Of a stretch of DNA of 64,000 nucleotides, positions 45,876 through 56,270 are shown one piece after another. Positions within the stretch are counted from its first letter, which is position 1. Each line of letters opens with the position of its first letter. The notes under the pieces were generated by a model that was given only the letters and a program-made list of their open reading frames with translations, did no database searches and was not told where the DNA came from. The DNA lies in assembly GCA_900074745.1 (NCBI GenBank), contig LT598467.1:496001-560000 (forward strand), in the 5' to 3' direction. Position numbers and translations under genes: made by a program. The DNA comes from Lachancea mirantina. Lineage: Eukaryota > Ascomycota > Saccharomycetes > Saccharomycetales > Saccharomycetaceae.

Positions 45876-47882
45876 CTATATGGTGTGGGTTGGATTGATA
45901 TTCCAGTTGTCAAAACCGAACACTTGCTTGATCAGGTCGTCAATTTCGTCACTGAGCGAAAAATCGTAAGTGTTAGCTAGACTGCTGAGCTGGTTGAGCG
46001 GCTGTTTTTCTTGTTCATGTTCGAATTCCGCGTCGTCCTGCATGCGCCGAGGCAGATCGTAAGTAGGCGAAAACTGTTTGAACGTCTCGCTGAAAAACTT
46101 CATCTCGCCCTCCGGAGACGAGAATATTGCGGTGATCTGAGGATCTGGTAGCATGGTGACCAGCTTGCGCAGACACGCCAAAGCAAGTAAGCAACTGTAC
46201 AGAAGGTAGAGACTTGCGACGCCGAAGCTGCCAAAGCGAGCTTTGAAATTCGACAGTAGCACTTTCAGGTCGCCGAGAGCCTCCAGCACCACGACTTTGG
46301 ATTCGTCGCAATCCTCAATGAAAGGTTTGTTGAAAGTCAACAGCACGATGTAGTAATGATACCAGAAGTAGGAGATGGTGGGGTCGGTTGAGATGTCCGT
46401 GTCACGCATGAGATTCTTGGACCACTTCCAAAAGTCCGGCAGGGACTGCCTCCAGTTATAGACCTTGAGGTTAAATTTTAGCAAATATTCAATCCTTTGC
46501 GGGGTGCTACCGGGCTCAATGAATATTTTAGAAGTGAAAATTTGAACGATTCTTGACAAAATAATCAAGTTTTTCAGAGGTAGCGACACCTGGAGAACGT
46601 ATTTGCTATCAAACCGGAACTCTTCCGTGCCTTCAACCTCTGGGAGCTCATCTGATTCAGGGACAGTTGAATTAGAAACACTCAAAGTCGAGGTACGTCC
46701 CAGCAATAGACAGATAAAGTGGTCCGCAATGTAGCAACCCCAGTAAATGCGGCTTCTGATCTCGAGTTCACTTTCGGAAAGCTTCCCCGTATTTATGTCG
46801 TCTGTAATCCACACTTTTGGGTCTAGTTGAAACCCCATGTCATAGCCAACTCTGATAGCAAGCCCCGAAAAATACCATGCCAGTTGATTGTTCCCACTAC
46901 CAAGTTCGTAGAACGCTAAACACAACAAAGCTTGAACGCTGGTGATTTTGGCCATGCTCTGTTCATCAAAAACAATTTTTAATAGTTTTTCTTTAGCAAG
47001 TCGATAGTAGTGTGTTGATAAGCTTCTTAACTCTCGTGTGAGACTCGAACCCAAGGCAGCCACGGCATAAACCAACTCCTCAGAACAATATTGTGAGTTT
47101 TCGTAATTATCATCATAATGATTGAAAAGTCCGTACAGAAAACTTTCCCGGTGCATAAAGATAAAGTGGCCCGGGTACAGGTGTCGGTAAAAATTAGACA
47201 AGCTCTTGAGTATACCCTCATCAGTACTGAGCGCTTTAGCGCCCGCAGCAGGTGATCTTACAATCACAGTCGTTTTCAAATCTGATATCCGTTGCTGCTG
47301 TTTTACGGGCCCCGGCTCAGATCGTTTGGGTTTGTAACTCGCGGGTCCTTCGGGATAAATGCTTCCTTTTACGAACATTTTTCTTCTCAAAATATCAGTT
47401 TCTAAACTAACAGCAGAAGGCGAGGGAGAAAGTTTAATGGGCACATTTGGTAAAACCTGTTCTAAGTCCGAATTACGACCGTCTTGTCCTCTTCTACCAC
47501 CATTGCGATGGCTACCTCTCTTTGGGTCCACTTCACCATTAACATTTAATGAAGCGGCGTTAGCCAAATTCCGAAGCTTTTGCTCAAGATGGCTCACATG
47601 AGCTTCCAGAGCTTTGACATATGTTGCAGCATACCTTTTTTTCCTCATGTCTTCCATATTCACATTACAATCTAATTTGAGTCTCAGGCAGCTGCTACAA
47701 GGATAGTTGAGGTCGCACTTCTTTCTCCTCCGGCGGCAATTGGAACATGCTAGTCTCTTTCTTCTAACTTCGCTGATTTCATTTCCTTCACCGTCAGCTG
47801 CAAAAATCGGAAGATTCGAGCTGGCTGGAACATCTGATTCCACCTCCGAGATATCTAATTCATGATCATCTCCAGAATGCAT
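45876..47882 (-). CDS. TEA1: Zinc-cluster transcription factor TEA1
   Basis: Tea1 was described in S. cerevisiae as an activator acting on Ty1 enhancer sequences. The product has 668 residues from ATG 47882 (S. cerevisiae 759). The zinc cluster C46-x2-C49-x6-C56-x5-C62-x2-C65-x6-C72 (ACSNCRRRRKKC, YPCSSC) is followed by a short coiled-coil dimerisation region (TYVKALEAHVSHLEQKLRNL). The fungal-specific factor domain occupies about 190-560 (SALFNHYD-type start, RSRIYWGCYIADHFICLLLG). The C terminus is acidic. KRE5 lies 129 bp upstream on the same strand, as in YOR336W-YOR337W. Slightly upstream the frame is open to a TTG, with no ATG. Confidence 0.95.
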   Translation of the reverse strand: MHSGDDHELDISEVESDVPASSNLPIFAADGEGNEISEVRRKRLACSNCRRRRKKCDLNYPCSSCLRLKLDCNVNMEDMRKKRYAATYVKALEAHVSHLEQKLRNLANAASLNVNGEVDPKRGSHRNGGRRGQDGRNSDLEQVLPNVPIKLSPSPSAVSLETDILRRKMFVKGSIYPEGPASYKPKRSEPGPVKQQQRISDLKTTVIVRSPAAGAKALSTDEGILKSLSNFYRHLYPGHFIFMHRESFLYGLFNHYDDNYENSQYCSEELVYAVAALGSSLTRELRSLSTHYYRLAKEKLLKIVFDEQSMAKITSVQALLCLAFYELGSGNNQLAWYFSGLAIRVGYDMGFQLDPKVWITDDINTGKLSESELEIRSRIYWGCYIADHFICLLLGRTSTLSVSNSTVPESDELPEVEGTEEFRFDSKYVLQVSLPLKNLIILSRIVQIFTSKIFIEPGSTPQRIEYLLKFNLKVYNWRQSLPDFWKWSKNLMRDTDISTDPTISYFWYHYYIVLLTFNKPFIEDCDESKVVVLEALGDLKVLLSNFKARFGSFGVASLYLLYSCLLALACLRKLVTMLPDPQITAIFSSPEGEMKFFSETFKQFSPTYDLPRRMQDDAEFEHEQEKQPLNQLSSLANTYDFSLSDEIDDLIKQVFGFDNWNINPTHTI

Positions 47883-48011
47883 CACACACCTTATGCGCGG
47901 CAACCATTCCCTCGGCTAAAAAGACTTTGATGCTTGTTAGTTTTTTGAAGTTTTTTTTTCACAGTTTCTGAATCATCACGGCTTATCTGAATCAAGAAAA
48001 ATAAATAGTGG

Positions 48012-51000
48012 TCAAAGCTCATCATGATCTAAAGTATCATCAAATTTCTCAAAAGAATCCTCGACTTGATCTCCTGCATTGAGCTTTTCGGCTTCAACTT
48101 TTAAATTCTTCAATTTTGACTCCAATGCATTAAGCTTGAGAATCACTTCTTGAGGAATCGCCTCTTGCTTGAATTCCCTCTTGCTTAACGTCTTGATCGG
48201 TATTTCAACTTGGACGTAGTTAACGAGATCCTGGTCAACGTTGCCCAGGGAATTAAAGTCTGCGGACAGACGCTGGTAATGTATACGAAGCTTATCACCT
48301 GCGAATTTCTCCCTGTATAGGTTCATGTTCACGATAAAGACCGTGTCCATTTTATGGAACTGTAAATTATTCTTTTCGAGAAACTCTTTCCAATATCCAG
48401 CTTTCCAGTATGAATTTTGGTCGGCATCTGAAGCCCTAGGTATCGTAAAGACCCGGGTAGTTGGTTTTTGTGTGAAGTTCAGATCACCTATGTCAGCGTT
48501 GGGACTGAGATAGACAATCTGGTGGACGTCTAGCGGAAAGAGAACATCAAGCAACAAGACCTTGACTGCAGCCAGCTCGCGTTTTAGAAACCGTTGAGGA
48601 CGTAACCATCGGGGCCAAACATAATCTACTCTCTCAAACGAAATTTCTCCCTTTGAATTTTGAGAAACGAACTCTAAAAAGTCTGCCAACTTCTCTGACT
48701 CACTTGGCGTGGTGGTATACCAAAATCTAATGGGACTACGTGAATGAGAAGCCACATTGAGGACCATTTTCTTGTATTCCGCCTGGTCTCCGAGTCCGTT
48801 AAGAATGGTAAAAATGTTCAAAACCTCTTCATTAAGTAAATCCTGAGGAGCTGAGTCATTTAGCTTAGCGACTTTCACGTAAATACGCTGAGGAGTGAGA
48901 TCGGTAAGGTCCAAAGACGGGGCTGCTAAAAAGTCAGAACGTCCATTGGGTGAAAAGCCCTCGACAGAGTACCGCGAATCACAACTCTTTATGGTGTAAT
49001 TCTGACCGAGAGTGAAAGCTTTCAGCTGTCCGAAACCAAACGTATTCATTGTTGTTGTCGAGGAAATAACATCACCTCTGGAATCGATCAACTGTAAGCA
49101 GAGCCCTGGAACGCCTTCGACAACACCTGTTGATGGAATTTGATCACTTTCAAAGGCGTTAACTTCGATAACCATATAGTCCACAATGACATTATTGTTG
49201 CTCTCCGTTACATGTAAATGAGAGGGAACTTCTAGATCGGTATCAAATTGCTTATGAACTTCAAACGAGAGTTTTGAATAGCCGCTAACCCATATTCTGT
49301 GAATAGGCATCAATTTTATGTCTTTAGCTGGCAGAAGAATGATTTGGACGTTGATCCACGGAATATCAACAACAGCAGAAGTTAACTCAAGAAGCTTTTG
49401 TGTTCTCTCTTCCAGAGGATCAAGAATCAGAGTTACGTCGACTGGTTGCTCGATAGCGTCTCTCCGGAAGCCACCGAGCGAGGGATAGTCAACAAGGCGA
49501 TTAAAATTGAGTCTCGAAATTTTCGACTGTGCCGTGTAGTCGATACCATTATCAAAATAATTGTTGCCGCAATAAAAGATTTTACTCAAAGCAGCAGACA
49601 ACATCTCGATAAAATCAGGGTCGACTTCGTCGTCGACAGACTCCGGCATAATCTTTTCTAAAGCTAAGACGCAATCCTTTGTCCTGAGAGCTTCTCTTTG
49701 TAAAATGGATTCCAAGGTAATGGCTTCAGGTATTTCATCCTTGCCAAGACTGATGTATCTGCCATTTATCAAAAGAAAGGATGACGTTACTTGTAAATCT
49801 GTAGCTCCGGGTAGAAAGCTTTTAAGAACATTTTTGTCGAGCTCTCCAGACTTGATATCATCGCGAATTTGCTCCGATAGCTTCAAAATGGGTCCACTGT
49901 TACCTTCAACAGCATGTTTCGCAATCTGCTTCCAATGATTATTCAGCTGACCTTTGTGTATGAGCCTAAATCTCACGCCGAACAGTTTTATGCTCAACAA
50001 ATTAATAAGGCGAGAAATAGCAGATTTAGTTCCGAAGTCATCAACAAGAGTTACCGTATGAATTTTGTTCAGTACTTCGTCTCCTTTGAACTCAATCACT
50101 CGTCCTGGTAGCTTATCAAGCTGACCTAAATCGAGCGTGAAGAAGGTGGAATCCTGAATGAAGTCTGGGAGATATTTAGGATCTCTCAGCGTAAAAGATT
50201 TGTAGTGTAATAAGTCTCGTACCTTGAAATTCCCAGTTTTTGTATATTTTGGCAGTTCGCCTTTCAGAAACTCGACATCTTTCTTAATAACTTGAGCTAT
50301 GAAATAGTTCCATGTGTTATGTTTGAATGGAAAGATTTGACCATTGACAATCAAAGAAGTCGAGTTAACTTTCAAATTGTGCTGCAGAATCTGCGTGACG
50401 GGTGGAACTGATATATCATCCAAACTTCCGATTGGTTCATATTTCGAAAAATTCATATCCTTCAAATACTCAACAAGATCATCGGGGTGGTTCTCCTTTA
50501 TGAAGTACACTTCTCGAAGAAGCTGAGCGGAGGCATTATTCGTTGCAAGAGGCAAGAAGCCTAACCTTTGTGGATAACCCCCTTTAGTCACATCTATGGC
50601 TCTTATGAAGCCATTCAAGGCTTCTAAGGTCCCTGGCTCGTGTAACCTTGATAAATCGAGCACGAAAATGAGTTCATTCCAGTTTTCACGATATTGAGGC
50701 AACTCCCCATATTTTGAGTCTTTCAGGAAGACTGGAAGCTCTGAACTTAGGTCAGCATAAACATCATCATTTTCAATGTCGTTAACGTAGAATATACTTT
50801 CAGAAAACCCCGGGATGCGATGCAAATCATATCTGATTGGCTGATTCCATTGCATTGTGTCCAGCGATAAAGACGAAAACTCTTCAATTAATCGTTTCGC
50901 CAAAGGGACCGGAATGTCTTTGCTGCTAGTACGTTTCGCCAACAATTGTCGGACAAGTTGTATATTTCGAAACTCAGAGAGTATCGCCTTAGCAAATGAG

Positions 51001-51992
51001 TAGAAATCAAGGTCTGTAAGTCTCAAATTTAAGCCATTTATGTAAAGGCCGAGGAAGTTATGATCAATACCTTTGCTTCTCATGACATCGATGAATGTGT
51101 TCCACGCAGGACTAGGATCCGGCAATTCTGCTAATTTCTCTCCAATAACTGGAAAATTGTTGACCACCTGTCTCAGGAGGTGAAAGCACTTTTGGAAATC
51201 CTGTGTTTCGCTGTAGCAATCGGATATTAAGGAAGCTACTTTCAAACCCATGGAGGAAAGCATGTCACTTGAGGGTCGAAAAAGAGCTAATGCGCCAGTA
51301 TTTGGCCTGAGCGAAGAAGGAACGTCTATGAAGGAATCGTCGATGACATTTTCGCCCCAAGTCTTCTCTTTGACCGTCAAAGTAGTTGCCAATGGCTGAA
51401 ACTCGAAGTCTTGGTCATTAGGACAGGTGCTGCGCCAAACAAATCTAATTTTGCCGCCCTGCGCCTCAGAGAACAAATTTCTGTTAAAATCTTCGAATTC
51501 CTCGCTTCGATCACAACCGTAAAACAATAGAATTGGACTGTCCGCGTTCACACCCACTAATTTCTCTCCAGTTTCCAAGATTTGCGATTGTGGAACACGA
51601 TACTGATAGTCAAGATCCTTAGTCTTCAAATAAAAGACACTTTCTGCGCTTTTATGTTTTTCTTCATTCAAAACGAAGTAGTTGTCTCGGCTTGAATCGG
51701 AGCTTGAGCCTGGCATCGTTTGATACAAGATCGGAACCATATCTGATGCTTCACGATATTCATAGCTCAAAATCCTAACAACCCGCTCTAGTAGTGTATC
51801 ATCATTTTGGTTCTCATCATCGATTCCTGTGATCACAGCGTACAGATCTTGCAGTATTGTCGATTCGTCGACCAAGCTGCTAACTACTTGCCATAGTCGG
51901 ACGCGTGGACCTGGTGATATGCTGGGAAAGGTTAATTGATTTGCCAGCGCAAATCGCCAGTAGAAAGCGTAAATGAACCATTTCAAGAGCAT
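48012..51992 (-). CDS. KRE5: ER glycoprotein KRE5 (UGGT-like, HDEL)
   Basis: Kre5 is an ER protein required for beta-1,6-glucan synthesis and related to UDP-glucose:glycoprotein glucosyltransferase. The product has 1,326 residues (S. cerevisiae 1,365). A signal peptide occupies about 1-17 (MLLKWFIYAFYWRFALA) and the C terminus is the ER-retrieval signal HDEL. The N-terminal 1,000 residues match the thioredoxin-like UGGT folding-sensor region. The C-terminal GT24-like domain has LLLDVLFPLDVHQIVYL near 1,150 and GNVDQDL, but at the place where UGGT has the metal-binding VDADQIV it reads LSPNADIG. The DxD motif is thus absent, and the domain is probably not a working glucosyltransferase. ALA1 is divergent. 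Confidence 0.96.
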   Translation of the reverse strand: MLLKWFIYAFYWRFALANQLTFPSISPGPRVRLWQVVSSLVDESTILQDLYAVITGIDDENQNDDTLLERVVRILSYEYREASDMVPILYQTMPGSSSDSSRDNYFVLNEEKHKSAESVFYLKTKDLDYQYRVPQSQILETGEKLVGVNADSPILLFYGCDRSEEFEDFNRNLFSEAQGGKIRFVWRSTCPNDQDFEFQPLATTLTVKEKTWGENVIDDSFIDVPSSLRPNTGALALFRPSSDMLSSMGLKVASLISDCYSETQDFQKCFHLLRQVVNNFPVIGEKLAELPDPSPAWNTFIDVMRSKGIDHNFLGLYINGLNLRLTDLDFYSFAKAILSEFRNIQLVRQLLAKRTSSKDIPVPLAKRLIEEFSSLSLDTMQWNQPIRYDLHRIPGFSESIFYVNDIENDDVYADLSSELPVFLKDSKYGELPQYRENWNELIFVLDLSRLHEPGTLEALNGFIRAIDVTKGGYPQRLGFLPLATNNASAQLLREVYFIKENHPDDLVEYLKDMNFSKYEPIGSLDDISVPPVTQILQHNLKVNSTSLIVNGQIFPFKHNTWNYFIAQVIKKDVEFLKGELPKYTKTGNFKVRDLLHYKSFTLRDPKYLPDFIQDSTFFTLDLGQLDKLPGRVIEFKGDEVLNKIHTVTLVDDFGTKSAISRLINLLSIKLFGVRFRLIHKGQLNNHWKQIAKHAVEGNSGPILKLSEQIRDDIKSGELDKNVLKSFLPGATDLQVTSSFLLINGRYISLGKDEIPEAITLESILQREALRTKDCVLALEKIMPESVDDEVDPDFIEMLSAALSKIFYCGNNYFDNGIDYTAQSKISRLNFNRLVDYPSLGGFRRDAIEQPVDVTLILDPLEERTQKLLELTSAVVDIPWINVQIILLPAKDIKLMPIHRIWVSGYSKLSFEVHKQFDTDLEVPSHLHVTESNNNVIVDYMVIEVNAFESDQIPSTGVVEGVPGLCLQLIDSRGDVISSTTTMNTFGFGQLKAFTLGQNYTIKSCDSRYSVEGFSPNGRSDFLAAPSLDLTDLTPQRIYVKVAKLNDSAPQDLLNEEVLNIFTILNGLGDQAEYKKMVLNVASHSRSPIRFWYTTTPSESEKLADFLEFVSQNSKGEISFERVDYVWPRWLRPQRFLKRELAAVKVLLLDVLFPLDVHQIVYLSPNADIGDLNFTQKPTTRVFTIPRASDADQNSYWKAGYWKEFLEKNNLQFHKMDTVFIVNMNLYREKFAGDKLRIHYQRLSADFNSLGNVDQDLVNYVQVEIPIKTLSKREFKQEAIPQEVILKLNALESKLKNLKVEAEKLNAGDQVEDSFEKFDDTLDHDEL

Positions 51993-52560
51993 TTACTTTT
52001 CTCGATTTTTGAATAGAGATTTCTCAACACATCGCCTCAAATGTAAGGTTTAAATTTCACATGTATTAAATGTCATTTGAACGTCTGCTTAAAAAAACGC
52101 TCGTGAAGAAGACACGCTTCACATACAGATAGCTAAACGTGCTTTCGCCGTGTAAGTTATTTATGTATTAATCACGCTAGGATTTTTATATCACAGCTTT
52201 CTTGTCATTCAATACAAGCAATATTGCATGCAATTTTAGCAAAATTGTCAACCACATAACCCGTTGGTCAACTTGCATACCTATTCGATGGTTATTGTAA
52301 CCACATTCCAGGCTTCAATGTGTCGAGTTCGAGGCCCCTGTCGGTAAGGTAAATGGTCTTGACGACGGTAATTTTACTCGAAATTATAATTAACGTCTGG
52401 AATGATTTTCTAGGCGTTTCTTGTTATCAAAAATTTTGTAGTTTCGAATCTGATCTACGACAGAAGACTCAAACACTGTTCTAAGTAATAGCAGAATTTG
52501 TAACTCCTCATCAAGGTGTTTCGATTACCTGCTAAGCAGTTCCTTAGAAGGCCTTGGACG
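51993..52560. promoter_or_regulatory. KRE5-ALA1 divergent promoter with in-frame non-AUG ALA1 leader
   Basis: The spacer contains an inverted repeat GTGAAG/CTTCAC near 52100. From 52504, just after a TAA stop at 52501-52503, the ALA1 frame is open for 19 codons before the ATG, encoding [19 protein letters not shown]. This leader is basic and lacks acidic residues. A GTG at 52516 with A at -3, or ATC at 52510, could initiate it. Confidence 0.75.
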
Positions 52561-55434
52561 ATGACGATAGGTGACAAACAAAAATGGACGGCTCAGAAAG
52601 TTCGTTCGACTTTTTTGGACTATTTTAAAGAGAGAAACCATAGATTTGTTCCCTCTTCCCCCGTGATTCCGTTCGATGATCCGACTCTTCTTTTTGCGAA
52701 CGCTGGTATGAATCAGTACAAACCTATCTTTTTGGGCACTGTGGACCCATCTTCGGATTTCTACGGTCTAAAGAGGGCTGTTAACTCCCAAAAATGTATC
52801 AGAGCCGGTGGTAAGCACAACGATCTCGAAGATGTGGGCAGAGACTCTTACCACCACACATTTTTCGAAATGCTGGGTAATTGGTCCTTCGGCGACTACT
52901 TCAAGAAAGAGGCTATCGAATACTCGTGGGAGTTGTTGACGAAAGTATACGGCATCTCTGCTGACAATCTTTACGTCACTTACTTCGAAGGGGACGAAAA
53001 GTTGGGCTTGCAGCCTGATATTGAAGCCCGTGACTTGTGGAAGGCTGTAGGCGTCGCTGAGGATCACATTTTACCAGGGAACGCCAAGGACAACTTCTGG
53101 GAAATGGGCGACCAAGGCCCTTGCGGACCCTGCTCTGAAGTCCACTATGACAGGATTGGTGGCCGAAACGCTGCTTCTCTCGTCAACATGGATGATCCAG
53201 ACGTCCTTGAAATTTGGAACAACGTTTTTATCCAATTTAACAGAGAGCAGGACGGGTCTTTGAAACCATTGCCCGCTAAGCACGTTGATACCGGTATGGG
53301 CTTTGAGCGTCTCGTTTCGGTGTTACAGGATGTTCGTTCCAACTATGACACTGATGTTTTCCAACCGCTGTTTGCACGTATTCAAGAAATGACAGGTTGC
53401 AGGCCTTACTCCGGTAAGTTTGGGACTGAGGATGTCGATGGTATTGACACTGCTTATAGAGTCTTAGCGGATCATGTGCGTACCTTAACTTTTGCCCTAG
53501 CGGATGGTGGTGTCCCAAACAACGAAGGAAGAGGTTACGTCTTGAGGCGTGTGTTGAGACGTGGTGCTCGCTATGCGAGAAAATATATGAACTATCCTAT
53601 CGGTAACTTTTTCTCGAGTTTGGCCCCAACTCTAATTGACCAGGCCAAGGGGATGTTCCCAGAATTAGCAAAAGACCCAAGTTTCCTATTCGAGATTTTG
53701 GATGAGGAAGAAGCTTCTTTTTCAAAAACATTGGACCGCGGTGAGAGGCTGTTCGAGAAATACGCTGAAGAAGCTTCCAAGACCTCCAGTAAAACACTTG
53801 ACGGCAAACAAGTATGGAGACTGTATGACACATATGGATTCCCTGTGGACTTGACTGAGTTGATGGCTGAAGAACTAGGCTTGAAAATCGATGGTCCCGG
53901 TTTCGAGAAGGCTAAGCAAGAATCTTACGAAGCTTCGAAAAGAGGTGGTAAGAAAGGAGCTTCTGATCTTATTAAGTTGAATGTTCACGACCTTTCGAAC
54001 TTGAACTCAGATAACGTTCCCAAGACAGACGATTCCCATAAATACAATGCCGCCAACGTTAAGGCCAAAATCTTACGTTTACACGACGGCAATGGTTTCG
54101 TTGAAAAAATAAATGAGGTCGGAAAGCAATATGGTATTATTCTTGATCAAACCTGTTTCTACGCGGAACAAGGTGGTCAGGAATTTGACACTGGATCTAT
54201 TGTCATTGATGGCGAAACCGAGTTTAAGGTGGAGAACGTTCAATTGTACAATGGCTTTGTTTTTCACACGGGTGCCCTTGATGAGGGCTCACTTTCAGTG
54301 GGTGACGGAATCATTGCCACTTTTGATGAATTGCGTCGTTTCCCTATTAAGAACAATCACACAGGTACGCATATTTTGAACTTTGCTCTCAAGGAAGTTT
54401 TGGGTAGTGACGTTGACCAGAAGGGATCTCTAGTCGCTCCTGAGAAATTAAGATTCGACTTTTCACACAAGAAGGCCCTGTCTAACGATGAGATTAAGAA
54501 AGTTGAGGATATTTCAAATGACCAAGTCAAAGCCAACCACGTTGTGTACTACAAAAGCGTTCCACTTGATCTAGCAAAATCGATATGTTCCGTGAGAGCC
54601 GTTTTCGGAGAAACTTATCCTGATCCTGTCAGAGTGGTTTCTGTTGGAAGGCCAGTTGATGACTTGATCGCTGATCCACAAAACGAAGAGTGGCAAAAAT
54701 ACTCTGTTGAGTTCTGCGGTGGAACTCACGTCGCTAAGACCGGTGACATTAAAGAGTTTATAATCATCGATGAGAGTGGTATCGCCAAGGGTACCAGAAG
54801 AATTGTGGCAGTTTCTGGATCTGCAGCTCATGAAGCCCAAAGGGTTGCAAGAAAGTTTGGTGACGACCTTGTTGCTACCGAGAAGCTTCCATTCTCGCCA
54901 TTGAAGGAAAAGAAGCTAAAAGAGCTTGGCGTTCAGTTAGGCCAGCTACCAATCTCCGTTGTCGCCAAAGATGAGCTCAAGAAAAAGTTCACCAAAATTG
55001 AGAAATCTGTAAAAGACGAGGTCAAGACCAGGGCCAAGAAGGAAATCAAGCAAACGATTGATGAAGTTAAGCAGTTTTTCGCTGACAACGAGCAATCCAG
55101 TTACTTGGTGAAACACGTGAACATCCCTGCTAACGCCAAAGCCATTACGGAAGCCGTAAACCATATCAAATCTTCTAGCAATGAAAAGTCCATCTACTTG
55201 TTTGTTGGTAATGACCCATCTGGTAAAGTTGCCCACGGTGGTTTTATTTCTGACGCGGCCCTCCAAAAAGGCTTGGATGGCCCTAGATTATTGAAGCTCG
55301 TAAGTGCGCAAGTTGGCGGAAAAGCCGGTGGTAAAGGCAATGTCTTTCAAGGAATGGGTGATAAGCTCGATGGTGTCGACCCAGCCGTTAAAGAGCTTAA
55401 GAACGCTTTTGCTCAGAAATTGAGCATTGATTAA
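52561..55434 (+). CDS. ALA1: Alanyl-tRNA synthetase ALA1 (cytosolic start; likely dual-targeted)
   Basis: Alanyl-tRNA synthetase charges tRNA-Ala in cytosol and mitochondria. From ATG 52561 the product has 957 residues (S. cerevisiae 958). Class II motifs are present near the N terminus ([52 protein letters not shown]), with [12 protein letters not shown] as motif 3. The editing domain has [11 protein letters not shown] and [12 protein letters not shown] zinc-site motifs. The C-Ala domain ends with [15 protein letters not shown]. In S. cerevisiae the mitochondrial form starts at upstream ACG codons; here an AUG-less, basic in-frame leader fills the same role by inference. Codon bias is strong. 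POP5 follows in the same direction. Confidence 0.99.
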   Translation: MTIGDKQKWTAQKVRSTFLDYFKERNHRFVPSSPVIPFDDPTLLFANAGMNQYKPIFLGTVDPSSDFYGLKRAVNSQKCIRAGGKHNDLEDVGRDSYHHTFFEMLGNWSFGDYFKKEAIEYSWELLTKVYGISADNLYVTYFEGDEKLGLQPDIEARDLWKAVGVAEDHILPGNAKDNFWEMGDQGPCGPCSEVHYDRIGGRNAASLVNMDDPDVLEIWNNVFIQFNREQDGSLKPLPAKHVDTGMGFERLVSVLQDVRSNYDTDVFQPLFARIQEMTGCRPYSGKFGTEDVDGIDTAYRVLADHVRTLTFALADGGVPNNEGRGYVLRRVLRRGARYARKYMNYPIGNFFSSLAPTLIDQAKGMFPELAKDPSFLFEILDEEEASFSKTLDRGERLFEKYAEEASKTSSKTLDGKQVWRLYDTYGFPVDLTELMAEELGLKIDGPGFEKAKQESYEASKRGGKKGASDLIKLNVHDLSNLNSDNVPKTDDSHKYNAANVKAKILRLHDGNGFVEKINEVGKQYGIILDQTCFYAEQGGQEFDTGSIVIDGETEFKVENVQLYNGFVFHTGALDEGSLSVGDGIIATFDELRRFPIKNNHTGTHILNFALKEVLGSDVDQKGSLVAPEKLRFDFSHKKALSNDEIKKVEDISNDQVKANHVVYYKSVPLDLAKSICSVRAVFGETYPDPVRVVSVGRPVDDLIADPQNEEWQKYSVEFCGGTHVAKTGDIKEFIIIDESGIAKGTRRIVAVSGSAAHEAQRVARKFGDDLVATEKLPFSPLKEKKLKELGVQLGQLPISVVAKDELKKKFTKIEKSVKDEVKTRAKKEIKQTIDEVKQFFADNEQSSYLVKHVNIPANAKAITEAVNHIKSSSNEKSIYLFVGNDPSGKVAHGGFISDAALQKGLDGPRLLKLVSAQVGGKAGGKGNVFQGMGDKLDGVDPAVKELKNAFAQKLSID

Positions 55435-55650
55435 TTCTTAATTGCTTAATTCTCGAGCGGATAACAGTAGCCCAGTTTGTACGTGGATTCAAGATGATAT
55501 GTAATGTATACCTGTATAAAATACATGCACCTAAAGTGTACTCAAATATCAAAATGTTTGGAGAGGTTTTTCAGTTTTTTTCATCTCGATTATTATAGAT
55601 GAAGAGCTAAATTTTGTAAGAAATCAAACTCAGGACAAAATCCTTGAATA

Positions 55651-55680
55651 TACTCATATATACTCATATATACTCATGGT
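55651..55680. repeat. 10-bp tandem repeat ending in the POP5 start codon
   Basis: TACTCATATA occurs twice and then a third time as TACTCATGGT, so the POP5 ATG (55676-55678) lies inside the last unit. The repeat also supplies ATATATA sequences within 25 bp of the start. Confidence 0.95.
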
Positions 55681-56167
55681 TCGTTTGAAGAGCAGGTACA
55701 TCCTTTTTGAAGTCTTACATCCCGAAGATGTTGTAAAAGACACCAGTATTGATGACGATGGATCGAATCCGCAAAATTTCATGCTACGTCTTCATCGTAT
55801 ATCTCCAGCGAATATCAACGCTAAAAGCATTATACTGGCCCTGAGAAAGGCTCTTCAATCAAACTTCGGTGACTTTGGATGTGCAAATGGAACCAATGTA
55901 ATGCAGCTGAAGTACTTCTCCAATAGAACGTCAACAGGCATACTACGATGTAGCCGAGAACATTATGATTTGATTCTCATTTCCATGACATTGATGAGTA
56001 AAATTGATACCACGGAGGGAATCATTGTGAATCCAATCAAGATTAGCGGTACCATTAAAAAACTGGAGTTATACGGTATGAGACGAAGTAAAATCATCGG
56101 CAACAAGCTGAATTGTAAGCTTGAAGATAACTTTCAAAGTATTACCGAAGACCAACTTGAGGAATAA
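55676..56167 (+). CDS. POP5: RNase P/MRP protein subunit POP5
   Basis: Pop5 is an essential protein of nuclear RNase P and RNase MRP, which process tRNA and rRNA precursors. The product has 163 residues (S. cerevisiae 173). It starts MVRLKSRYILFEVLHPE, the family hallmark, and continues with a ferredoxin-like fold: NINAKSIILALRKALQSNFG, NVMQLKYFSNRTSTGILRCS and REHYDLILISMTLMSKI. The C terminus is variable. It is convergent with PRP45, as in S. cerevisiae chromosome I. Confidence 0.95.
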   Translation: MVRLKSRYILFEVLHPEDVVKDTSIDDDGSNPQNFMLRLHRISPANINAKSIILALRKALQSNFGDFGCANGTNVMQLKYFSNRTSTGILRCSREHYDLILISMTLMSKIDTTEGIIVNPIKISGTIKKLELYGMRRSKIIGNKLNCKLEDNFQSITEDQLEE

Positions 56168-56270
56168 CACTTTGACCTCCAGATCTGACGGCATCCCTGT
56201 GTGGAAGTCCGCTATCATTTATTAACGACCATGCATAAATAATTATAATTTTTTTGACTATCCAAGCTAT

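Noticed and set aside
47883-48011. Possible intron upstream of the TEA1 start (AACTAAC and TTTTTAG on the minus strand)
   Set aside because: No 5' splice site fits in the 129-bp gap to KRE5, and the ATG at 47882 explains the gene.
52327-52336. GTTCGAGGCC resembling a tRNA B box
   Set aside because: The flanking bases do not form a T stem, and no A box or acceptor stem is present at the right distance.
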